From: Dinochytrium kinnereticum
Taxonomy: Eukaryota; Chytridiomycota; Chytridiomycetes; Chytridiales; Chytridiaceae
Direction: 5' to 3'
DNA length: 64,000 bases
Assembly: GCA_027604005.1 (NCBI GenBank)
Contig: JADGJT010000003.1
Span: 135,498-199,497 of the forward strand
Below are positions 55,853-64,000 of the stretch, one piece after another. A program made the position numbers and the translations under genes. How positions within the stretch are numbered: position 1 is the first letter of the stretch; each line of letters opens with the position of its first letter. Under the pieces are notes generated by a model, which saw nothing but the letters and a program-made list of their open reading frames with translations, was not told the origin of the DNA and did not search any database.

Positions 55853-56926
55853 ATGAGGCTCCCTGCAGGAAGCCTCATTGCGGCCATATGCTCTCTCCTG
55901 GCTCTCCAAGCTTCAGCATTTCAGTATCCATTGGTGAGGAGGCAGGGTCCTGGAAGCTCCACCAGTGTATCTACCACTACCTCCGCTGCCACAACCTCTT
56001 CAGTAACAACGACGTCCAGCCAGCCGACTACAACCACCACCACCAGTATAAGCACTGCTCCAACCACTGCCACCACGGATCCCCCTCCCTCTACCGCCTC
56101 GACTGAAGATCCTAACACTATTGTTACGTCAGAATCAACCACTATTGTGAGTGCATATCTATGCGGCTTTGGCATTAGCATTCGCTTAACAGGAGTAACA
56201 AATGCTTAACATGATTACTTCTCTTAGACCGACTCTGCTTCCATAACTACCTCCGCAACCCAAACCTTCAGCTCAACAACCGACACCCGTCCCTCTCAAA
56301 CATCCACCCCATCTAGCCAAGCCTCCCCAGAGGGCCTCAACACACAGTACATAATCATCCTGTGCATTGTAATCGTTTCTGTGATAGGAATAGCTGTCGC
56401 CGTCTATATATTCCGCAAGTGGCTTCTCCCTACCTCTCGTGACTTCAAGCGTCGTCGTCTGGGTCTCGATGGGACGACCGAGCGAAGGCCATCAGCAGCC
56501 CCTGGAGCCGATGACGAGTGGAATCACACCGCCCCGATTGGCGCTACCGCCGCCGAGGGATCCGTTGTTGGGGCCGCAAGCACCGTTGGCGCCGGAAGGA
56601 CGTCGCCGGACAGGCATATGCTTCGTGAGCATCTCAACTCATCGTCTCCTCTACCTCCGAACCAGCTTGATCCGATGATGCAGCAGCACCAGCAGCCGAC
56701 CTTGCCAGATGTCGGTATCGTGTCACCTGGGGGCACTTCGGTGGTGTCTGGGCATTATGATCCCTATGCTATGTATAACCCATATGCAGCTCCACAGGGC
56801 TACCCTCAGCAAGGTTATCCTCAGCAACAGGGGTATCCACAGCAGTGGGGACCGCCAGTAACCACTGGTCCGATGTATCAGCAGCAGCAGCAGCAATGGG
56901 TGCAATCGGGTCACACCCATAACTGA
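55853..56926 (+). CDS. Mucin-like single-pass surface protein (stress-sensor-like)
   Basis: Two exons (55853-56146, 56228-56926) give 330 residues. Signal peptide: MRLPAGSLIAAICSLLALQASA. The ectodomain of ~130 residues is almost entirely Ser/Thr/Pro and likely heavily O-mannosylated. One membrane helix follows (YIIILCIVIVSVIGIAVAVYIF) and then a basic stop-transfer KRRRLG. The ~150-residue cytoplasmic tail has NPYAAPQGYPQQ repeats and Gln-rich runs. This is the architecture of Mid2/Wsc-type wall stress sensors, but no WSC cysteine domain is present and sequence similarity to a named family was not recognised. The function as a sensor is inferred from layout only. Confidence 0.75.
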
Positions 56927-58303
56927 GCTCTTATATTTCTCTCTGTGTCCATCAAAGGACTGTCACTCTTTCCCGGTCTTTTTTTTTTTTGTTGTTGTTG
57001 TTTGTTCTTCAAACCCCGTTTGTTTTCCGTCTTCACCTCCTTCTCTCCTTCCATTCCTGATTCTTTTCGTTATTCGTGTTTGGTATTAGTGCAATGCTAT
57101 TTTTTTATTATATCTAGTAAAGTAGTTATTCCTTCCCTCTTTCGTCTTGCGACCTGCACCAACCCTTTTTTTGGAGCTTTAGCTTGACTTTTTTCTTTTG
57201 GTTATAATAGGCTCAGCGTGTTTTCTTGAAACCTTTTTAGCACTCCCTCAATTGTCTGTTAAACGAACAACCAAATCTATGCACTCCATCTTTCCATTTT
57301 GTCTTGTATCTTCTATTTCAGTCAGGAGAATTACAGGGTCATTTTAATCTGCGGTGTCGCTTGTTGGACTATACTTTTCGTTTGAATTGCTTCTTGAAGT
57401 AACTTAGCTTACGATACATAACTCCCATGTTATTGAATACAAAAAAACGATTTCTTGAGTTTTGCCAGTATAACTCTCTGGGCGCTCTGCTGATAAGACA
57501 TGTAAGCATCATCGATCTACCAAAATCTCGCCCTAAAACGGAAGGTTGATGAAAGGCTGAACAGTTTATAGAGAAAATGATTTTAAATACAAAAGCAAGA
57601 GGAAGTGGAGCGGGAAAAGCAAACTAGCCGCAGGAGCAAAAGGCCAGCCTTAGAAGGGAACTGCGCGCCGAAGAACTAACATGTCCCTATTCCTCGAAAA
57701 GAAAAGAACAAATTGCAAAAGAAGGCAAAACCAAAAAAAAACAAAAAAACAATGCATGGTGCACTAAGTTATGGGGAAACAAGGGTAGGAAAAGGAAAAA
57801 ACGTGTTTGGTAATGAAGCGGAGGAATCTCTTAAAAACCCAACGCGAAAAAAAAAAATAATTAAGAGGGTTTAATCTTAAACCAACAGAAAAAAAGCAAC
57901 AAAGGTTGGACAAAGGCTCCTCCATAAATGCGAGGAGAATTCATTCTACGAAGGATAATCAATCGAATCAAAGCGATAAAATCCCAATACAAAGAGAAAA
58001 CAAAATCACGCTGCAGGTACCTCTCCCCAACCACCCCCCCCCCTCCCCCAACCCCCCAGCCAAAAAAAAAAGGGACTTTGAGAAATTAAAAGGTGAAAAG
58101 GGGGAAGCGCAACGCAGAAAACAAGCATTGTTCTTTCGCGAATACAACCGGACATAGGGGTAGAAAATGGCCACGTTTGAGAGGTGACAGGATGATTTGA
58201 AGGTTTTTAAGAAGAATGAGCGACCATAGAACGATCCAGAAGAGAGAGGTCGTGCTATAGTGAAAGGATCTTGACGCTCAGGGGAAAAAATCGGGGGTTC
58301 GCC
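56927..58303. other. Convergent intergenic region
   Basis: T-rich 3' end of the surface-protein gene changing to A-rich 3' end of UBL3 on the other strand. A C-rich run (about 58028-58062) is present. No gene or RNA is recognised in 1.4 kb. Confidence 0.6.
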
Positions 58304-59025
58304 TTAAAGGATGACGCAGTTGCATCCAGAGCTCTCCTTAACCACGGCGGGTTTGTCCGGAGCTTTAAGTTGAAATAGTAATAAACAAAAGAGATTTAGT
58401 GTTGAATTCACTCCAGAGGCTTGCAAGTAAGAGGCCTCTGCGATTGAAACATACTGGCTGGCTCTGGGGCACCGTTCTTGATCAAAAGGTGGACGGTGGT
58501 GGTTTGACCAATAGGTATAGAGCTCGCTGTTTAAGTGCGAACCATTAGCTTTCACTGGCCATTATAATTATGGAAATGGAAAATAAAAAACGTTGTAGGA
58601 GCATCTCCATAATAAAGTGAGTTTATAAAGGTTACCATCTAGAGTCGAGGCTCCTTCCAAAAACTTTCCACGATGCAACAACCTCAAACTAGCTGGCGAC
58701 TCAGGAATCTCCTCAGACCAATCTAAAGAAGACAAAAGAAAAAAAATTGGGGGAATAAGCATTTCTTCATATGCAATACTGATGTTCTTGACAAAATGAA
58801 AAAAGTCTCCTCGATTCGAATAGTCAAAAAGCAAACAAACATTCAAATCATACCCTTTGGCCATGCCGAAAAAACCTTTTGTTTAACAGCATCAATAGTA
58901 TCTGCAGGACTGACAAGTATGTCCGACTTCTTGCCAGAAACGAGCAGCAGTCTCAAGTTGATCTGGTCTTCAGGCACCTTATCAATCACCACCCCACCGC
59001 CTGCTCCAGGTGCTGGTCCTTCCAT
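58304..59025 (-). CDS. UBL3: UBL3/MUB membrane-anchored ubiquitin-fold protein
   Basis: Four exons in coding order (59025-58854, 58722-58636, 58526-58455, 58362-58304) give 129 residues. The ubiquitin-like fold is visible as INLRLLLVSGKKSDILVSP, TIDAVKQKVFSAWPKDWSEE, SLRLLHRGKFLEGASTLD and IPIGQTTTVHLLIK. The C-terminus GCNCVIL ends in a CaaX box (CVIL), so it is predicted to be prenylated, most likely geranylgeranylated because of the final Leu, and an adjacent Cys may be palmitoylated. There is no Gly-Gly end, so it is not conjugated. UBL3/MUB proteins tether ubiquitin-conjugating enzymes to, or sort proteins at, the plasma membrane. All introns preserve the family frame. Confidence 0.92.
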
Positions 59026-60553
59026 GTTATGTTGTGATGTACAGGCGGCCTGATCCGATGGAAATATGGTGAATACGAAAAGATCAAGGGGTGAAAGTAA
59101 AAAATATATTAGTTTAGTATAGACTAGATGTTGGCTGTGAGGGACCGTATGAAGAGAAAAAAAGGGGGGCGGGAATGGTGAGGGGCTAAAAACGACCCCA
59201 AGAATTCACGTGAAAGAGGGAAACTGAACGGAATCGAAACGCCTAGGGTCCAAATTTCCAAATATATGCTCATCCCAAACGCTTTGTCAAGGCGTTGACA
59301 ACGACATTCCTCAAAAACCATCCCTATTCACCAGCCACCAGATACCACTCCAAACTGCACAAAGGCATAAATTCCAACAATCAAGAGACCAAAAACCACA
59401 TTCCGTCTCTCTCGACTATCCTGAACATCGTTTCAGTCTAGCTGCCGCTCAGTGTCCAAAGCTCTCTTCGATCATCCTCCACCAAAACAAACCAGCAAAT
59501 CGAATCGGGATGAAACCACACCACGCACCGTTGATATCCAAGAAACTCAAAACAGGCCTAGCTTTACTTGCCCGTTGAAAGCGATGTGTCTCGTTGGAGT
59601 TTGCAGCAGCGACGTTTCCTCCCCTTCGCTTCGGTTTCCGCTTGTTCAAGGTGAACTCCTAATATCACAAAAGTGTTTGTTACACAACTGAAATAAGGGA
59701 ACTTTCAGTTACAGTGAGTCCTATGCCTTGCGAAGACGGAGGTTGGTTGACCTTGCTTCTGAGCCTCAAATCGGGTTGCTTCGGTAATAGGTAATTTAGG
59801 GGTGGTAATATGATGAATTTCTGTTTGGTGAACAAGGCGAGATGCGGTGCGTAGGCACTGCATGCGAGGTAGTCTGTGACGGTTCAATGGAGAACATTGC
59901 TCCTCTCGGGAAAAGACAACAGGGACAATGGTGTAAAAGGCAGAAATATCAAATTAAAAGAGGATGAATTAACCCAATCACGGTGGGCTGGGCATGAATT
60001 TAAGCATCTTTAACTATCCGTCTGGATATATATATATATACAAAATAATCAGACGAGAAATGCAAAACCATGTCGTAGTTGGTGCTTCGAGTGCTCAGAA
60101 AACATTGAAGTGCAGCTACTTAAATCCATACGATGGTGGTATATTAATTGAACATTAGCCTCGGCAATGTTTTATTGATCAAATGAGTCTAAAGTAATTG
60201 GAAGGAGGCATCCGACAAAAAAAGAAGCCTGCAACTAAAAAAATAGATACGTTAAGAAGGAGAAAAGGGAAATTGGCATGCTGGTATCCTCTCTCCAGGT
60301 CGGAAAACTACAGCTAAGCGTGGAATTTGTAAAGATCTTTCGTCAAGATTATAACACCTCATCATGAAGACACAGCTTCTTTGAGGTTCATTTGAATCTC
60401 ACATGAATCTCACACGTCCATAACAGCTGGTTGCCTTTCGACTGAGTCGAGAGAGCTTGGCTCGGCGTGAATTTTCACCAGGAATATTCTTTCGGGGAGT
60501 TTAAATTATAGCAGAAGGGTCCATACGATCAACAAATCGAAAGCCCTTGCAAG
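59026..60553. other. Intergenic, no gene seen
   Basis: About 1.5 kb between UBL3 and the glycosyltransferase. The UBL3 promoter should be at the left end. A TA dinucleotide run is at about 60026-60040. Short frames at 59452-59691 and its complement overlap in opposite strands and have no recognisable motif. Confidence 0.55.
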
Positions 60554-61840
60554 TCATCTCACGGTGTTATCGAACCGCATAACGTATCTGCCAAAAATAC
60601 TCGTCTTTGGTGGCAGTGTCGACCGTTGCTTCAATATGTCATTCAATGCCTTGATCGTGTGTGAACGCAGAACAACCACGAGAGGTAACTTTTCCCCTCT
60701 AGGAACCGGCAACAAAAGCCTCCTAGCATAATCCCAGTCATCATACTTGCACTCCTTCAAAATTCGATATGGCCCTTCCTCCGCCTCCTCACCATCAGGC
60801 ACGGGAATCCCTTCAAGCGTCAAAACCTTTTGGGATGCGATGTTGAGCTTGAGGTAGGTCTGCCACTGCATGTTCTGAACGATATGGCTGTAACCGTCTT
60901 CGCCGTGCACCATTTTCAAGAAGTTGATGTAGTCATCGTTACAGTGAAAGTTTCCGAAGGCGAGGTTGTATTCAGCAAACCACGAAGTGATCCAATATCC
61001 TTTTGCGATGGTGGCGATAAAGTAGGTTTCAAAAACGGGTAGCTCTTTTCGCATGGTATAGTAGTCGAGGTAGAATGCAAAGGCCTCAGTCCCTTTCCTG
61101 GCTTGACGTTTTCGAAAAACATCTAGGCTCCCAGTCAGCATGGTGGTCGAGTCTATCCAAAAGCCACCATGTTCAAGGAGAACAGCGAGCTTGATCCAAT
61201 GGGGCCTATGGTCCTTCATGTGATCCGCCCAAAAGTTAACAGGGATCCTTGCTTGGGTGTAATTGGCGATGGTGTTTGGAAAGATGACCGTAACATCGTA
61301 ATGGGGGTTGTGCCATCTCCAGCCCTCAATCAAAGAGGCGAGGATGGTCGGCAGGTGGCCACTCTCGTCATCGCAGTAGGTCCATATTTTATTGGGGATG
61401 GCTGGTACTGGAGGTGGTGCTCGGATAATACTAGAGATGGAAGGAACGCGCCATGGGTTGGTGGAGGTGACGTTGATGGCGGTGGTGCTGGTGCTAGTGA
61501 TGGTGGTGGTTATACGAAAGCCGACGAGGACCAGGCCTGTAATGAGGAAGGAGACGTAAAAAAGTCTCAGCTTGGCACGAAGCCGTAGCTTGACTGAGGC
61601 AGGCTGAAGCATTGTCAACATAGTGGCTGTGATGCATTGTGCCGTTGGGCAGCTGGTCGACGGATGGCTTGTGTGTAAGAGCATCATCCACCAAAAACAT
61701 CGTTGAAAAGAGAAAGAAAGCTTTGTTTGAAGGGTATGAGTGATGATTATGAGGTTGTTTTTCACCACATCAGAGCCACGAAAATCTCTTTTGGATATAG
61801 GGTTTGGAATTTGTAAAAAAATCTGGTATAGACTTCCCAA
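60554..61840 (-). CDS. Type II glycosyltransferase, capsular-polysaccharide-synthesis-like (GT32-type fold)
   Basis: The single open frame has 428 codons, but the real start may be internal (ATG near 61624, MLTMLQPASVKLRLRAK), which places a signal anchor (LRLFYVSFLITGLVLVGF) near the N-terminus as in Golgi enzymes. The catalytic part shows IPNKIWTYCDDESG, IEGWRWHNPHYDVTVIFP, HRPHWIKLAVLLEHGGFWIDSTTML, where WID is the DXD-like metal/nucleotide-sugar site. Together these match the Caps_synth/GT32-like family. It would transfer a sugar in the Golgi lumen, perhaps to wall polymers or glycoproteins; donor and acceptor are unknown. A Thr/Ser-rich stem of ~30 residues follows the membrane segment. 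Confidence 0.75.
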   Translation of the reverse strand: MGSLYQIFLQIPNPISKRDFRGSDVVKNNLIIITHTLQTKLSFSFQRCFWWMMLLHTSHPSTSCPTAQCITATMLTMLQPASVKLRLRAKLRLFYVSFLITGLVLVGFRITTTITSTSTTAINVTSTNPWRVPSISSIIRAPPPVPAIPNKIWTYCDDESGHLPTILASLIEGWRWHNPHYDVTVIFPNTIANYTQARIPVNFWADHMKDHRPHWIKLAVLLEHGGFWIDSTTMLTGSLDVFRKRQARKGTEAFAFYLDYYTMRKELPVFETYFIATIAKGYWITSWFAEYNLAFGNFHCNDDYINFLKMVHGEDGYSHIVQNMQWQTYLKLNIASQKVLTLEGIPVPDGEEAEEGPYRILKECKYDDWDYARRLLLPVPRGEKLPLVVVLRSHTIKALNDILKQRSTLPPKTSIFGRYVMRFDNTVR

Positions 61841-64000
61841 TGGAACCTGGTCGATCGCGAAGGCAGGGTTGCCGCCATTGGTTGGGTTTGACTGACGATT
61901 TACAAACCGCCAGTCTGATCATACAATTGAAATTCCGATATGTAAATGAATAATGTGGAAAGTTGTTTCAGTCATCCCAGGTCTAAAAGCCATGCGGCAG
62001 AAGAGGTGACATGGTCTGGCATCTTTCTAAGTTATTGTGAGTGTTGCAGCAGCGAGAGTAATAGGAATGGTTTTTCTGAAGGATTAGGTCGTTGATGAAT
62101 AATATAGCCACCTTTACGCAAGGGCTGAAAGCATTATTGTATAATATACATAAGACCAGACTTGTGGATGATAGTTTGGTGCAGGTTCCCATATATAGTG
62201 AAGGCTTGTTTTCCTAAAGATCGGAAGTAATGGAATATGTTGATTCAGCTTGCCGTAACTCCGCAGTGAATGGTTTGCGTTGGTTTTGACAAAATTCCGG
62301 AGTTACTTATTAGATTCAGGAGTATGGATAGCGCAGCCAATAATATCAAAAACGGAACGTAGTTGAGTTTTCCATAACTCACTTAACGCAGCTTCGTATG
62401 TGGATACTCCAAGCACTCCTCCACTGCCGTTTCCTTCTTTGTTATCCATTTTTCTGGGTTCCGCCTGTGGCCTTCTGCTTCCTCCGGTTTTGCTTTCGGT
62501 TGTAAACTTTGTCGTTTAGAAATGTGGCTATTTCACATGCCGTGATAAGGTGTTTGCCAATTTCAGTTTGATAGTTTCAATCACACCAATGGACCTATTC
62601 AAGCTGCCGGCTGGTGCTGCTATATGTTAGTATGAGAATCTAGCGTTTCTCACATGTTTGCTGTGGCGAGTAATCCCAAATGTTGGAAAGCGAGTTCCAG
62701 ATGGGTCACAAGAAGAAGGATTATGAGTGGAGTTGAAGGGGGAATAGTCCGTCCTTCAATCCATATAAGCCAATAAACATGACGGCGAGGAATGTATCTG
62801 CCAGTAAAGGAGATATTTGCTGAAGGGTAATTGTCTCTTTGACCGTGTTGCAACGGGCTCTGTGACGGCGGGGATCTGGGCGCAACCATCTGTGTCATCA
62901 TGTATGACCTTTGTGTAGCAAGAATATCTCGTGTGAGATATTCTACTTTTTATTTTCAACACCAAAACACGGAAGTCCTCTGTGTACCTTTTCCCTCTCT
63001 TAAGTGGTTTTTTCAGGTGAACTGCCCACATAACAAAGTTATAAGCAGGATCTTATTATCAACTAGTAATCTAGTTGTGGAGATCTACCCTGAGGATGCC
63101 ATTTATTTCCAACACCACAACACTTAAGTCATTTAAGTACCTTTTCCCGTCTGAAGTGGTTTTTCCGTAAAAGACGGTTTTATCAACGCTTTTCTTTTTC
63201 TTTTTCTTTTGAGAGTTTTTCGGTCTTGCGCGCTTTTCTGTGTTTCTCGTTTCTTTCTCTTTATTTGGTGTCATTGCAACCTTTACGGCAAACCTGTGTT
63301 TCATGCAGGACTGGCGTAGGGTCACCGGCAATGTTCACTTTTATTCCATTTTGATGGTGCGGGGCACCCATTTACCCTTCGCGGGCCCGCGTCCTGATCT
63401 CAGTATATGTTTTTTGTTATTTCTTTCTGTGATTTTGCTATATTGTTTTTACTATTTGATTCCTGTATAAATGGATGATTTTAGTATTACAACAAAGTTG
63501 ATGGTTTGTCGGATCTCAGGGCTCTTCCCGCTCAGTCTAGCTTGAGGGGGTTGGCCAAGAGCCGCAAGAGCATCCCCAACGGGTAGAAGTTGGAAGTGGA
63601 CATGTAATAAATAAAAAGGTATAAAGAACCGACGAAGATGGAAGAAGAAAGAGGGATACTGAAAGGTAAAATTGGAAAGTAAAACAATACAAAACTCTAT
63701 TTACACTGACACTCTACCGTGAAACTACAGCTTCCTGGGGCCCCGAGGATTCCAAGCCTTTGGGGGCAGCCAGGTGGGAAGCCTTTCTATCCGCCTATGA
63801 ACTCGTTTCAAACCCTCAACTATCTGTGAAGTTATAGATAACTGTCACCGAAAAGGCACAAGTGCATCATACTTAGTGCGCGAACATTGTTTAATGATTA
63901 TTGTTTAGATAGCGCCGATGACGCGTAAGACGCGTATTGGTGATTTAGAAGTGAAGATAGTTGTGTGTATATGTATATATCTACTGTGTTTAGTGATTAG
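61841..64000. other. Long intergenic region to window end
   Basis: No intact gene is supported in 2.1 kb. It holds a diverged direct repeat (listed separately). A short plus-strand stretch near 63304-63380 and another at 63487-63586 (which ends RKSIPNG then TAG) look protein-like, but their phases do not join cleanly; they may be the end of a decayed gene. The last 400 bp is AT-rich with no features. Confidence 0.4.
62951..63166. repeat. Diverged direct repeat, ~63-bp units 153 bp apart
   Basis: Units at 62951-63014 and 63104-63166 share roughly three quarters of their bases, including AACACCA-AACAC, GTACCTTTTCCC and AAGTGGTTTTT. On the minus strand both encode a similar short peptide (GKRYTEDFRVLVLKI and GKRYLNDLSVVVLEI), in different reading contexts. 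Confidence 0.6.

Noticed and set aside
63240..63600. Possible end of a serine-carboxypeptidase-like gene (GNVHFYSILMVRG with PFAGPRP, then a second exon)
   Set aside because: The resemblance to the GNLTFVxVRGAGHMVP region is weak, the catalytic His context is not intact and the exon phases do not join.

Overview
The window is nuclear DNA of a fungus. Genes are close together and carry many short GT-AG introns, mostly 45-110 nt. Their products are fungal: a DUF3712 repeat protein, a fungalysin protease, a CENP-C/Mif2 with cupin domain, PEX13 and a CDC50 flippase subunit. Two features suggest an early-diverging zoosporic (chytrid-like) lineage: an LRGUK-type protein (leucine-rich repeats plus guanylate kinase), known from flagellated sperm, and an animal/plant-type EBP sterol isomerase where Dikarya usually use ERG2. 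The lineage is an inference. Almost all exon models below were built by reading splice sites and frames by eye; for each complete multi-exon gene the exon lengths sum to a multiple of three.

Layout. 1-6.4 kb: tail of a DHA2-type MFS transporter, a tandem pair of chromate-transporter (CHR) paralogues with identical intron positions, and a monoacylglycerol-lipase-like hydrolase. 7.1-8.6 kb: an Alr4036-type flavin-binding protein. 8.65-11.1 kb: a low-quality region that may hold a decayed minus-strand gene. 11.2-13 kb: a divergent pair, a HAD phosphatase with a 16-nt microexon and an acylphosphatase. 13.4-18 kb: CENP-C. 18.9-20.8 kb: a seven-helix receptor. 21.4-23.8 kb: an unrecognised acidic/disordered protein. 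24.3-25.1 kb: EBP isomerase. 25.6-27.3 kb: a possible small spliced gene and an F-box protein.

27.9-38.1 kb is a secreted-protein block on the minus strand: a fungalysin carrying a large acidic/Arg-Thr/Thr-rich insertion, then a 1616-residue DUF3712-type protein with eight tandem C-terminal repeats, nearly one exon per repeat. 38.6-41.3 kb: LRGUK. 42.3-46.7 kb: PUF-family RNA-binding protein. 48-51.1 kb: CDC50 and adenylate kinase. 51.6-55.1 kb: a coiled-coil protein divergent from PEX13. 55.9-56.9 kb: a mucin-like single-pass surface protein. 58.3-59 kb: UBL3 with a CaaX box. 60.6-61.8 kb: a type II glycosyltransferase. 61.8-64 kb: no clear gene, but a diverged direct repeat.

The genes are mostly unrelated housekeeping and surface functions; no metabolic gene cluster, CRISPR, rRNA or tRNA was seen. 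The most unusual items are the exon-per-repeat DUF3712 gene, the charged insertion in the fungalysin, LRGUK, and the microexon interrupting the HAD catalytic motif.
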